NCBI GenBank assembly: GCA_027405735.1
Contig: JAPEHQ010000011.1
Coordinates: forward strand, 1,612,001-1,676,000
DNA length: 64,000 nucleotides
Source of the DNA: Mucor racemosus
Lineage: Eukaryota > Mucoromycota > Mucoromycetes > Mucorales > Mucoraceae
Direction: 5' to 3'
Shown: positions 32,806-44,810 of the stretch, in pieces
How positions within the stretch are numbered: position 1 is the first letter of the stretch
Layout of the letters: the number at the start of each line of letters is the position of its first letter
The notes under the pieces: generated by a model
What the model was told of the DNA's origin: nothing
Database searches by the model: none
What the model saw: the letters and a program-made list of their open reading frames with translations, nothing else
Made by a program: the position numbers and the translations under genes

Positions 32806-35165
32806 ATCTTTCACTATATATCATTATTTGGTTATACAGAAAAAGAAAAGAAAACTATATCTGGATTTTGCTAGAGATTTATGTGGATGAGGCTGAATTT
32901 TAAAGCTAATTGTTGTTGTTGCCACAATTGACAATAATGACGTACTGACAAGTTGAAGGCTAATTTCATTGTCTTAAAACTACATGAATTACGTGGGTAG
33001 CAAGAATATGTTTATATGATTTTGTATTTGACTTTTTAGATCCCTTGATCCAATTATGTAGTGATTTAAATCATGATGAATTCTGTAAAAGTTTTTATTT
33101 GCATTGTGGAAAAGCCTTTTATAAATTAATTTAACAAGTTCTAGAGGAATCTACCATAACAAAAAATAAATCATGTTCTCTGCTTTCGTAGTAAAGTAAT
33201 AGATTTAAACTTTAGAAGGAGTAGAGGGGGCAGTAACAAGGTTTGTATAATCATTATTATTGACGACATTGCCTTAAACATATTGTGTACTCCCTTCAGG
33301 GTACGGCTCAAAAGTTTGTCATTTTCTTGGAATTAGTCAAAATAAAAATTATTTTATGCAATTTAATTTGTGTCTTTAAAGTTTTTCATAAATTTCATAT
33401 GTTTATTTTGCTGTAAATATATAATAAATATTCTCTAAAAGATAATAAACGCTGATTTTCGAATAAATGAGCTGTTGTTATTGTTGTGCTAATTTTTCAA
33501 ACGCCGTCAAGTGGATTTTTGATCTCGGTTGATCTAAAATCGCGAATTTTTTGAAAATCAAGATTTCTTTTAGCCAAATACAAAAGAGTGTATTATGTAG
33601 ACCTTCAAAGTAGTCTTATGCTTTTCTATGCATAATTGTTTGCTTTATCTGAAAACGTAAATTTTGTTAAAGTATCCTTTGTGTACACCAAGTTATGGCA
33701 GGAAACATGCATTTTCAGTTTTTATCAGTTTAGTCAAATTTTTGATAGTCAAAATTTATTTATCATGTTTTCATATGATGCAGAAGGTTTTTATGGTCAT
33801 TCTGTATTAAGATATGCCTTAAGTAAGATCTTCATTTTTGACGTCAAAATTCGAATTTTCCGTATTTTTCAAGTTTTTCCTTATGACACCTCATGGAAAT
33901 CTCGTCAAAAATGAGCGATTTTCAATCACAAAAAAAAACTTGAGTAAAAGGCATAGCAAGTATCTGCTATATTCAGAGATTATTGAGAAATGATTTTAAG
34001 CTTTCAAAAGTGTCTGTAGCACTAGGAAATTGAGATAGAATATGCCACATTTTGTGTGCTGTGCGGTAAAATTTGATGTGAAATCAAGTACATAACACAT
34101 CCAAGTATTCTTTTACAATACGTAAATTACATTTTCTTGATTAGAGCTTAAAGATATTAGGACAATACTCAATTGTAAGTATTTATCATAATCAAATGGT
34201 TGCTCAAAAGCCCATTTTCTGCTGCTGTTGCTGCTGCTGCTCGCTAGTTGATTTGATTCAGTCTTATTCATCTTTTTTTTAATGTCTACTAAGTTCAAAG
34301 AATTGTTTTAGTAGATATAATGGTGCTGAACGCTTGATCTATGTTGGAATAGTGCTTCCAATGTACTGACATTGCTGTAGTGCTCTTTTCTATAATTCCT
34401 GGGCAATTTTTGTTTATTTATTGTCGTATTTATTCGTCATATCGTGTTACTTCAAGTCCGCTAATCTATAGTCTACTAACAAATATGTTACTACAAATGT
34501 CTTCAATTACATGCGTAAAAAATTGGCCACAACACATATGTTGATAAGATTGGCATGTACATGATAAGTATGGAAACAAAATGAAACAAAAATGGGGCTT
34601 TTTATAACGTTGAGCGAAAAATTAGGAAATGCTTGATACAGGCCATTCAGAATGTTAGCTCTTATTTATACTTTTTATTTTTATTTCTAATGATATTAGG
34701 TAATGCCAAGATGGAAAAATGTTACTGTATATGTCATAAACTCTTTAAAGACCACTTTTTAATAGGTATATTTGGCATAATACAAGGGAACTCAATGTTG
34801 CATCCCTTTTCCCTTGAAACATCAGTTAAATTAAAATACAGAGTCAAACAAAGAAAAGAAAAAGAAAAAAAAAAAAACAATTGCCTTTGTTTGTAGCATA
34901 TAATCCGTCTGCTTGGTAATAATGAAATCAAAATGGCATGTTTAATGTTATTGTGTATGCTTTTGTCAAGTAACAATTTGAATTATTTTGCTCAAATATT
35001 TGATTTTGGTAAACTTAAACTTTATTTGATTTCATGCAACTTTAATACTTGAATATATCTCACGCTATTGTCCCAATATCATTGAGAAAAGATGCTTTTT
35101 TTTCTATATAACCCATCTATTAAATCCAAATAAGTTGAATTTTTTAAACAAATAGCATGAAACGC
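32806..35165. other. Spacer with decayed repeats
   Basis: Upstream of the Cue2-like gene and then AT-rich non-coding sequence (33300-34050) with the texture of the dispersed repeats. A CTG/TTG trinucleotide run lies at about 34216-34242. A34860-type A12 runs are present. No gene is supported. Confidence 0.5.
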
Positions 35166-35169
35166 TATA

Positions 35170-35545
35170 TTTGTTTGCTTTTAGAAGATAGTAGATGGTA
35201 TACGAGGCATTTTACTAGTACCTGCATGTAAAGCCTCATCTGATTGCATAATCAAGATATGCTCTCTTAACAATTGCGAGTTGTCAAAAGCTTTCTGAAT
35301 AATCGAACCATTCCAAAGGATCTAGAATGAAACAAAAATAACCACGAGTAAACGCTGCAATTTCTTAAATTGGTACTTTAGATCAATAGATTTATTAACT
35401 TTTTTAGGAATAGCGTAGATTTGACCCATATTTATCCTTATTAACCTTCTTTAAGGTAATCTCAAGTTGTTTTACTTTAGGTGGCTCGTAACCAATAATT
35501 TATTTGAAAGCTTGAATTTGACTCGAGCCAATCATTTTCAATATA
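35170..35545 (-). pseudogene. Decayed ORF of unknown family
   Basis: The minus strand holds two coding-like fragments in different frames: one with GYEPPKVKQLEITLKKVNKD (from about 35495 down) and a downstream one with SQLLREHILIMQSDEALHAG (about 35300-35170). A stop and frame changes break the path. The texture (charged helices, even codon use) suggests a former coding region, perhaps of a mobile element. I do not recognise the family. Confidence 0.25.
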
Positions 35546-35549
35546 CACG

Positions 35550-37429
35550 TACTATGTTCTAGGTCTGTGCACATTGTACACTATTGCAACTCACATCTAC
35601 CTGTACATTAAGCATTTTGATATGCCATAATATGCCTAAATGCTTATTGTTTGCATAGATGTGATGTGTTATTATGGAGCATTCAGAGCAGCTCTTTTTA
35701 TTCTCGTCTCTAAAGATATACAGAAGCTGGGATTTACAGTGTTTCATATTATTATTTAAGTGCAAGAAATCAAATCAAGACTGGCCTTAACTTTGTGTAG
35801 CATTCCTCTCTGTCATGGTTTGGTAAGCATCGGTTATGGAGAGAAAAAAACTCGGAGTTATCCCATAATATCTTATATATATGATTTCGAAAAAGACCAA
35901 ATGTACGCCGCGTGTGCATGCGGGGCTAAGCATATGATATCAGTAGTTTTAAATTACATATAAACAAATCAATCAGGTTTATAGAAAATCATTAAATCAA
36001 AGCTATGGAAGTAATTATTAGAAAAAGATATAGGTCAATTAGTAAATTACATACATAATTTATACACAACATGAAAATAAACAGCTTTCATGTATTGATT
36101 ATTACAAGATTGGAAACCCTTATGATATTTGAATAGGCGACCAGATGCGCGGAAATCAATGAATTTAGCAAAATTCAGGTAAATGTACGCAGGGCAGTGG
36201 TTTTTTGCTGTATTTACATGTTGTAATGTGTACATGATATCACTATCTAATATACAAGATGTTTGATTTTAGACAAGTCATTCTAGATCATGCCATCATG
36301 TCAAACAGTGCAACATGTTACACCATGCATTCAAACCATATTTTAACACTTGTATTGTATCAAATACAAGGTAAAATCAAATAAATATTTTTATTCTATT
36401 CATCTGAAAAACTTTAAAGTCAAGATCTTGAAGGCTTTTTCCATGCAGCTCAATCAAAAGAAAAAATAGAATCACAATTTATATAATAGCATACAAATTT
36501 GTAATCGAATAAAACTTGAAACAAACTATTTTTTTTTTGCGATTCCAATCTTTTTTTCTCGGTCATTGTCATGTTTCATTTCAATAATACTTTCTGCAAT
36601 ATGTTTATCTTTCCGTCCATTTTTAACCGAGGTTATTTTTGTCTTGTAGATCAAAATGCTCTCTGCATCACATTCTTGAAAAGGAATTGGCCGGTTGTAG
36701 ATACATGGTATCTAGAAACCCTTGAATATATACTTCTGTGATTCTATACATTTTAATAGGTCAGTTAAAAAGAATGCATAAATGCTAATTTCGCATGATA
36801 ATTTGATAAATACAGAATCATGATTTTTTAGGCCCAACTGTAATTTATGATACATCAAATACAAAACATCGTCATCCTCTTATTTCTCAATTGTAATGTT
36901 TTGGCATTGTATAGCTCTTTTCTTTTTCATAGATCAAAAAATCAAAAAGAAAAAAAAAAAAAAAATGAAACATTTGAACGTTTTTCAATGCGATTTTTGG
37001 AAGTTTAAGGCATTTATTCACGGTTGCCCTGCCGGTGCTTTAAGCTCCGTTATCCGTGATATGAAACTTTTGGTCTCTCCGAATCATTCATCTGTATCAT
37101 TTGTTTACATGCTATTTGTGCTCTTTTATTAGGTTGTTATATAAGATAAATTTATGGTAAATTAATAGCTAAACTATAGATAAACTATCACTGATCGATC
37201 ATGTTATTATTAGTAGCAAAAAAAAAAGCTTAAAAATGACATTCAATGTGGCAAATGAAAGCAAAGAAACTTCTCCTTTTTTGACTCTCCAGTTTAAAAC
37301 TTAAAACCTATTTTTTTTTTTTTTTGTGAAATTTATATATAAAAGACATGTAAATGTTTGCATTTTCACAATTTTCCTTCATTATAAATAATCTATAGAA
37401 TATATTTCGTAAAAAAAAACCAATTCATA
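35550..37429. other. Spacer upstream of aquaporin
   Basis: AT-rich with A/T runs. A frame around 36890-37132 includes a short GC-richer stretch with GCPAGALSSVIRDM, which may be a relic. The last 100 bases have a T16 run (37310-37325), a TATA-like tatatataaaag (about 37334-37345) and an A-rich leader before the aquaporin ATG. Confidence 0.45.
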
Positions 37430-38350
37430 ATGAGACCTATTAATGATATCTTTGGATGTAACAAGGGTTCTCCCCCTAATCTTTTTGCTGATCTCAAGGC
37501 TTCAGTTGGTGAATTCTTTGGTATGGCCGTCTTTATCTTTTTAGCTTTAGCTGGTGTGCAAGCTGCTCTTGAAGCACCTACATTTCAAAGTGTAGGTTCT
37601 GCTACTGGTCCAACTGCCACGTAAATAATTCAATGTATAATATATGTATTTCAAATGTCTAATGCATCTGTAAATAGTCAAATTCAAAGTATTGCTTTCA
37701 GTTTCGGTGTTGGTATTACTGTTGCCCTTTTCATTTGTGGTCCCATCTCTGGTGGTATCTTGAATCCTGCTGTCTTATTAAGTCTTATGATGACAGGTAA
37801 CATCAATTGGCTTCGTGGTATCTTTTTCTTTTTTGCTGAAATCGTTGGTGCTATTATTGGTGCTTATTTTGCTAACTTTGTCACCGCTCATGAATTACAA
37901 GGTGTCAATTTATTAAATCCTGGTTTCAATTATGCACAAGGTTTCTTTGCTGAATGTTTGTTGACATGTGTATTATGTTTGACAGTTTTATTCATTATTG
38001 TTGATAAGCATTTGTTGGCTGATTTTGCTCCTTTCGTTGTTGGTGTTGCTGTCTTTATATGTCATATGATCGGTTCTCCTATAGATGGTACTTCTATTAA
38101 TCCTGCTCGTTCTTTTGCTGCTTCCATTGTCACTGGTAAGTGGGCTAATCATTGGATTTTTTGGTTTGGTCCTTTAATCGGTGGTATCTTTGCCGTTGGT
38201 ATCTACTTATTTGTAAAGGTTCTTACTGAAGAATCTCAAGAGAAAGCTTTGCTTGAAAATGCTCAAAATCAAACTCCCGTTGATGGTGATAAGCACAAGG
38301 TGCACAATCAACAAGATCCTCCTACTCAGTACACTTCTGTTCACGTGTAA
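37430..38350 (+). CDS. Aquaporin (MIP family water channel)
   Basis: Exons 37430-37620 and 37678-38350 (57-nt intron) give 287 codons. Six membrane segments are seen, with two half-helices carrying the NPA motifs: GGILNPAVLL and GTSINPARSF. The Arg after the second NPA and a His in the fifth membrane segment (VFICHMIG) are those of water-selective orthodox aquaporins. The first motif has G-I-L before NPA instead of the common A-H-L. The C-terminal tail is hydrophilic, about 45 residues. It likely moves water across the plasma membrane during growth and spore formation. Codon use is biased, which fits good expression. It lies at the far end of the inverted-repeat loop. Confidence 0.93.
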
Positions 38351-39751
38351 AGCACGAAAAAAATAACACTTAATTTAATCAGTCCCCTAGTTTATATTCT
38401 TTAGATCCATCAACTATTTGGTCTATCTCTTCTGCTTCCTTCTTTCTAATCATCATTGTCTCTTTCATTACTTTTAACTTTTATTATTTAAAATAAAAAG
38501 TTTTTTATTGTACATACCAACACAAAAAAATCTAAGTCTATCTAGTCTGCGTTCGTATTAAGTGATATTAATTATACTGCCCCAGAATAGCCTTGAAAAT
38601 TGCATATTATTACTAACATTTTCGTTATTCAAATTCAAGTATGTCTCTACATCATAATCACTTTAGCAGCCAATCATTTGCCATCAAACCTATATATAAT
38701 TCCGTATACATCATTGACAGAAATAATTGATACAAAAGCGTCAAAATGACCAAATAAATAGTAATCACCAATTATTATTATTTTTAAGTAGAAAAGAGTT
38801 TGGCTCTACATTAAATAAGAATAAAAGTTTCATATCAATTAGCTTTCATATAAAAATTCACCTAGTTACGGAGTGAAACAGATCTTTACAAAATCAACAG
38901 ATGCCTAAACTTAAAATTTTTGTTGGGAAAAAGAAAAAAAATTGATTCTATTGCGTTTAAAACAATTGATAGTAATCTTATGTTAAACTTGTTTCAATAA
39001 AATCTCGGTGAAAACATATAAATAATTTTATACATCCCTATAACTGGAAATATTTCTAGCAACTTCTCATGGTTATGTAAATGTGTAGACTGAGATTCCC
39101 TTATGTTGAGTATACCATAGTATTTATGTCTAGAGCAACTTGAAAGGCCTTTGATATTTACTACCTTATCCGTAGTATGGCTTTGTAGAAGCTTTGTTTT
39201 ATTTAGACTTTGTATCAAGTAATCTATAAGTTTATTTATTTAGGGAAGCATTCCAGTGTTTTTTTAGATTTGTTAAAAAAGGCTTATTGTATAAAGACTG
39301 AAAGTTTTTGAGATTGTGGATAATATCTATTAAATGTTGCTTGAAACATCTTATGTAACTGTTTTGTATTTCATTAAGAATTGGTATATAATGGTCATCA
39401 AAATTACGATCAGATTAATTTAATCCAAATGTGATTGTTATTTTGCTCTATATATTATTTCAACCAAAAGAAAATTATACAAAAGAAAGTGCTACGATCT
39501 TTGTTAGATACAGAAAGATAAGGGTATAGGGTAAACAGTAATTCAACACACAACAATCATGGATTAATATTTAACCAACAATTTGAAACCAAATGTTAAA
39601 TATTGGTTAATCATGCTGAAATGTTATGAAATTACTTTATCCAAGATATACTATACTATATTGTATCTTCCTGGAGCTGATTTTTTTTTTTTGGAAAAAA
39701 TCAGCAATACAGTTGAATTTGTCATATTGAGATAAATAAAAAAAGTACTTG
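38351..39751. other. Spacer downstream of aquaporin
   Basis: CT-rich 3' region with an aataaa signal near 38494, then AT-rich sequence. A 74-codon minus-strand frame (38994-39218) has no recognisable features. Nothing else is seen before the inverted-repeat boundary at 39752. Confidence 0.5.
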
Positions 39752-39789
39752 TAAACGTCTCACGTAAATCAAAGTAAATGCAAAAAAGA

Positions 39790-39861
39790 GGGGTCGACCG
39801 GGGTTTGAACCCGGGGCCTCTCGCACCCAAAGCGAGAATGATACCACTTCACCATCAACCC
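39790..39861 (-). tRNA. tRNA-Pro (anticodon UGG), arm B copy
   Basis: Exact inverted copy of the tRNA at 27430-27501, with the same stems, TTTGGGT loop and a downstream T6 terminator on its own strand (39782-39787 as A6 on plus). Confidence 0.96.
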
Positions 39862-41000
39862 TTTCATGTTAGTTTTGTTTTTAGAGTATATAGATACTAA
39901 AGGCACATTTTTCAGAAAATTAGTCAGGTGATCTCTCTTCATATTTGTATTGATAATTACTATATATTAGATGTACAAAATAGATAAAGATATAAATGTT
40001 AGTAGACTCAACTAATGATAAAACTACAATTCATCAAATTAAGAGGCTTCATCAACTAAAGCAGCTTTTATTATGGATATACACTACGGCCGAACTATGC
40101 TTCTCATGGGCATAATGATCTGCACAGATGGGCAGAATAAAAAAATTTGTGCAGATCAGGCAGCCCAGATGAGCAGAACAATGAGATCAAGGTTTTTTAG
40201 TCGATTTATTAAAGTATATCAATCATAATATAATTAATAATGAAGATACTTTGAATGGTTTAAAGCAGATGTGAGTTACTCTGCTGATTCAACAGAATTG
40301 CCTTATTGACGACGAGATATATCAATTTGAAATTTGGGGTTTGAAAGAGCTCTGCCCATGTTCTTCTCTCGGGGACCAAATGGGAACAACGACAACAACC
40401 TGTTTGGTAACGCTAAAAGTATTTATGCCTTTGTAAATCCCTGTTTGTAACACACAAAATCTTTTTTCTTTCCTACTCTTTCCTCAACTCTTTTATTTAC
40501 ATTTAAAACTACAACAAAAAGACTAATATTTTTTTATAAACTGAAATCAAGTAGCAGGTACAAGTGCATGTTTTTCCTATTGTTTATTTGGAAATAAATT
40601 ATTAACTGTTAATGTTAGGGCACGCTATAATATCTTTCTCGAGCAAAAAAAGCGTCCAGGACTTAATCATTTTGTTCCATTATCTATGTTATAATCAATG
40701 CTTTTTTGGTCTAAAATCGATATCTACCTAGAGAAAAATTGGTAATTATAAAAGTATGTATAGTGTTGACTTGATTTGAATGAATGAATGAATAAACTCA
40801 TGTTAGTCTATTTAGTTTCTAAAAAGCATTTATTTCTATTTAGTGGCCAACAGCTAAGAAGAGGAAAACAAGATGTTGTCTTGTATATCACTACCAACTA
40901 TGAAAGGTACACCATAATTATTATTTATTAGCTTGTTATTAATAATTGATTTTATTAATAAATCAATTTTTATAGGTGAAAAGTAAGTTTGTTCTGGTAA

Positions 41001-41091
41001 AGCATTGAATAAATTGGCTTGGGACAAAGAGGGTAAAAAGGTGGCAATAGGTTTCAGTGATGGCCATGTTTATGTTTATGATGTTGGAAAC
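41001..41091 (+). pseudogene. Dynein intermediate chain fragment, copy B
   Basis: Reads ALNKLAWDKEGKKVAIG, then SDGHVYVYDVGN, followed by a GTAAGA splice donor. It matches copy A and copy C and the C-terminal end of the cytoplasmic dynein intermediate chain. It is only one exon end and cannot make the protein. Confidence 0.75.
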
Positions 41092-41126
41092 GTAAGATAA
41101 AAGCTCAATGTAAATTACCTCTAGCG

Positions 41127-41485
41127 TGATGTGAACTACTGGCAGTCTTTCACACATCAAATTGAATTAGTAATGAATAACATGAATCTGGTGTGAGAAC
41201 CAAGATCATGAAATATAGAAACTTAACTATGATTTAAAATCACAAACAACAATTATAGATAATTGTATAACCTGAATTAGTAATTGCTGATCCCTTTTCC
41301 CATCAGCTTTAAAACCAAGAAGATCAAATTACTGCATTAGTAATTTGAATTAGACATTTAATATAAATACCACAACGATCCATCGAGTAGATGAATCGTT
41401 GCTTTACTTTATACCTTTAATAAACTTAGAAGAGTTATAATTGTATTTCCCATCATCGCTTTTTTATAATTACGTTTTTGTAGCA
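41127..41485 (+). mobile_element. Solo LTR (359 bp) with TAGCG target duplication
   Basis: Begins TGATGTGAAC and ends TTTGTAGCA, flanked on both sides by TAGCG (41122-41126 and 41486-41490). The paralogous positions in arm A (near 26160) and copy C (near 58665) lack the block and hold a single copy of the flank. Its family is not that of the 662-bp LTRs. Confidence 0.85.
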
Positions 41486-41490
41486 TAGCG

Positions 41491-42275
41491 CAATAATTAT
41501 AAAGTAAGAAGACTATATTATCATCAAATAAACTACCACACAATATTATCATATACAGAAATTTACAGTAATAAGCTTGGATCAAGTGGGTACAGCATCA
41601 TTAATTCTTGAAAAAGTCCAGAAGTATTATAAAATCTCTTATTTTTAAGACCCACAAAGCTTATAAGCGGAATATTAATTTCAAAAATTATTTTTGTCCA
41701 GATCATCAATTTTGACGTTTTTTAATTTTTTTTTTCTGTTTTTGCAAATTTAGAGTTAATTATACTACCAATTATAAAAACAAAAAATATACACATATAC
41801 AAACTGTAGCGCTCTATTTGCTCAATAAAAAATAACCAACATTTTTATTGCAAAATATTAAATGAAAATCCTTTAATCAAAAAACCGTTTTTTGGCCAAA
41901 AGTACAAATTTTCATTATATAATCTTTCATATTAAGCTTTTATAAAGTGTGTATTAGCTATATTTACAGTTTTCTCTCACAATGTAGTATATTTAAACGT
42001 TGATTTTGGTATCAAAATTTGATTTTTCTGTTCTTTGATAAAAATCATGAGTGTTGGTAAGGCTAAAATGAGTCCCGAAAATGTCCGCTACAAAGTCTGA
42101 ATTTTCAGACCTTACGTGGTTAAATATATGGAAAGTTAAAAAAAAGAGACGTTTTTTTATTTAAAACTTAGATACACCATAGTGTAAGAGACTTAGCCGT
42201 TCAATCTTGCTATTATGCTCAACTACGTCGTCGCTCTACGGGCTCGTTTTTGCAATTTTTTAATAAATGTATGAT
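41491..42275 (-). repeat. Dispersed R repeat, copy B
   Basis: Same ordered landmarks as copy A, reversed. It runs on into the sequence shared with 59.45-61.09 kb. Confidence 0.85.
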
Positions 42276-42580
42276 ATGACAGACGGTTTTTCTAGTAGAA
42301 ACTTTTATGTCTCTATAATAGTAACAGATATTGCTTATTTTGCTTAGTTTATAGTTCAGGCACTGTAATGTTGCTTTTACATTGGCTGAAGTGTGCAATA
42401 TATCAGGGTTTTAAATGCGCTAAATAATGTAAAGTCTTGAAAATCCTTTTATACGTGCGTTATTTCTCTCTTTTTGTTTTCATATTCCAAGGATATATTC
42501 ACCGTTTGATAAGGCAGGCATATCAGACTATCAAGCTGGTATTCTTTTCCTGTATCTGAATACGCATTCTAATATGAGGG

Positions 42581-42960
42581 TGTGGTTAAGATACACTATG
42601 ATCTCCATTTCATCTGGTGTTGAATTAAAATAAATGTCTTAATTTAGAGTTGACAACTCCTATCATTCATGACAAGATAGTATTCCTAGAAGAGATATGG
42701 AAACTGGAACAGCATTCCTTATGAGATATGGAACCATCTCTAACAGTTTAGATAATAGAAAATAACAGCACTTGTAATAGGAATGAATACCGAAATTAGA
42801 ATAGATTTGAAATGTATATATAAAGAGGAGCTTAGGACAAAATAATAGCTTCTTCAGTTTATTCTTAAAGTCAATAAAGACTACTATATTCTAGTTGACT
42901 TAGAACCGTTTTTTTATATTTTTTTTTATTAGCAGCTATTATATCATCAGCTAATTCACA
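42581..42960 (+). mobile_element. Solo LTR (380 bp) with GAGGG target duplication
   Basis: Begins TGTGGTTAAG and ends AATTCACA, so it has TGTG/CACA inverted ends. It is flanked by GAGGG at 42576-42580 and 42961-42965. A TATA-like tatatataaag lies near 42817. The paralogous site near 60450 lacks it. Confidence 0.82.
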
Positions 42961-42984
42961 GAGGGACTGAGGGACTGAGGGACT
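42961..42984. repeat. Three tandem copies of an 8-bp unit
   Basis: GAGGGACT occurs three times in a row immediately after the solo LTR; the unit includes the target duplication. The other copy of this locus has a single, mutated unit. Confidence 0.85.
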
Positions 42985-43659
42985 AATGTTTTTAATATAG
43001 GTAGCAGTGGTTATATTAGAGACTGATATTTCATTTAACCGCATTTTAGGATCAAATATCATTATTTATTACTGTATTGTTGGACGTATTTCTTGATTAC
43101 CAGATCGAATTGAAGGCAACAAAGATATTTATTATCTACTCAATGAAAAGCTAGAATTGACTACAAACCCACGAAATGTTCCAGAAATGTGATAAAATTT
43201 CAAATGATATTAGAAACAAAAATAAAAAAAGAATAATCTAATGCCTTGTATAATAACCATAGTTTTGATCGTAGCTATACTTGAGAACAAACCTTTTTAC
43301 AGCTGACAATCGTAAACTAAAGTACTGAAGTTTAAAGAAGAAGGTTAATTTGTTTAAATTTTATGAGTGATAAAGTAACATATATCATCTTAGATTTGGC
43401 TTACATATAAATTTAAGCAGTAAGTGTTATTTAAGTTCATCCTCGATCAAAAACCATTGTTGCTGTAAACATTATAGCTATAAACATATTTACAAATGAT
43501 GATAATCGTAAATATATTGGCTCTTCCATGTATTGCTCTACATCAACAACGTATTGAATTGCATTGTCTATAATTTATTATATTAATAAAAGCAAATGTA
43601 ATTTAAAAACCCATTCCAGTAAAAAAATGCAGTGGAATTTTGAGAATGGCACGATACTC

Positions 43660-43990
43660 ATTTACCAACCAATTTGTGCCCATACGATCAGCTCATTATG
43701 ATTCTCATGGCCAGATTTTATTATTATGCACAAATAGGGATAATGATATGGTTATGGACAATTCTACTATCATGCACACATGGGATTAATGTCATACACA
43801 CGGACAGAATCTATAATTTTGCACATACAGGCTTTTCATTATACTCATGTGCAGTTTCTTTTGTTGTGCTCATGTGTATCCTGTTATCTTTTTAGCCATT
43901 ATTTAGTGGGCGCAACAACTTATCAGGCTTTAGTATGCAGCCCACCTGGGCACAACAAAATCATATTGTGCAGCACAGGTCGACCGTAAT
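43660..43990. repeat. GTGC/GCAC-rich element end
   Basis: A 330-bp stretch with many short TGTGC or GCACA words at irregular 20-40 base spacing. It is matched inverted at 59451-59780, and a related shorter stretch is at 27110-27215 and 40085-40185. The outer edge of three of these reads cactacggc(c/t)ga, which may be a terminal repeat of a DNA element. Confidence 0.45.
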
Positions 43991-44149
43991 GCTTTTATAT
44001 ATAGATCCTTTAAATTTGTGATTTTATTGACTTTTTTGAATCCGGTTGTATCATCTTATACTTTTCAAGTTAAATCTGTTATTAGGCTAATAATGTTGTA
44101 GGTTGTATTTATGCTTTACTTAAAATAAGCCTTTGAATAATTAATAGCA

Positions 44150-44358
44150 ATACAGTCGAACCTTAATTTTTGTATGAAATTTCGATACCTGCATCTTATA
44201 GCTGCTTGGAATATTTAAACAACCGCGTCCCGGCTGTCCGGTAATTTTTTCTAGAAACTTTAAGCTTGGAAATATCGTTAATTAGATGGCCGCTTCCGGA
44301 GATTGTTCGGCTTTTTTTTGGAGAGTGACCATTGGCAAAAATATGAATCATTATACTA
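44150..44358 (-). mobile_element. Pogo/Tc1-like terminal-repeat relic
   Basis: The sequence tacagtcgaaccttaat at 44150-44166 has the form of pogo/Tigger-type terminal repeats (TA target followed by CAGT-x-x-AACC). It is followed by GC-richer inverted segments (cgtcccggctgtccgg; cgcttccggagattg). No transposase remains. Assignment rests on the terminus only. Confidence 0.35.
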
Positions 44359-44810
44359 TGTTGTATGCTGCCACCTAGTATCATACGTTATCACCTTCTA
44401 CAGTATCAATACATCTTACAATCTATTGACTACGACATGTATTGAAGTGAAAGTCTTGATATCGGATATAAAAAACTCCTAGCGTACCAAATTTAATCCA
44501 GTAATTACCAAGAATGCTTGGACCTCAATTATGACACCATATTATTTTATCCCAGCGGTTAATCAATCAAGTAGCTATCAAATCAACATCCAAGCACATT
44601 TAGCGCAGTATTGAAACACGACAACTCACAAGCTCTGCAAGAACGGTTAAATTATGATTGATCCTTTTCAATCCATATATTACTATCAAACAGACCTAAT
44701 GGTTCAATAGTGCCTTAAATTACATCTCAGGATCTCAACAATGTCACATCAATATAAAACACCATACTTTTATATCTAAATAAACGATATCTTGTTTTTA
44801 TTATACTACA
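44359..44810 (+). mobile_element. LTR-like sequence related to the element at 62-64 kb
   Basis: Bases about 44365-44471 match 63895-64000, the sequence following the dead pol region at the right end of the window, at roughly 85-90% by eye. A TATA-like aatataaaac (about 44751) sits 60 bases from a TACTACA end. No target duplication could be found, so the exact ends are uncertain. Probably an old solo LTR. Confidence 0.45.

Larger units (their letters stand above)
39752..42390 (-). repeat. Inverted-repeat arm B
   Basis: Reverse-complementary to arm A (25393-27541 plus 18781-18890). It carries the second tRNA-Pro, the second dynein fragment and an R repeat copy. It has one extra 359-bp block that arm A lacks (41127-41485, a solo LTR). 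It has no trace of the chromovirus, giving the empty target site near 42276-42282. Confidence 0.9.
42391..43990 (-). repeat. Duplicated block, inverted relative to 59.45-60.97 kb
   Basis: Matches the reverse complement of 59451-60970 in long ordered blocks (caccgtttga..catatcagactatcaagctggta; ataggtagcagt; gcggttaaatg; caagaaatacgtcc; gatcagctcattat). Together with arm B it makes one unit whose mirror is 59451-61865. Each copy holds a different solo LTR. Confidence 0.8.
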
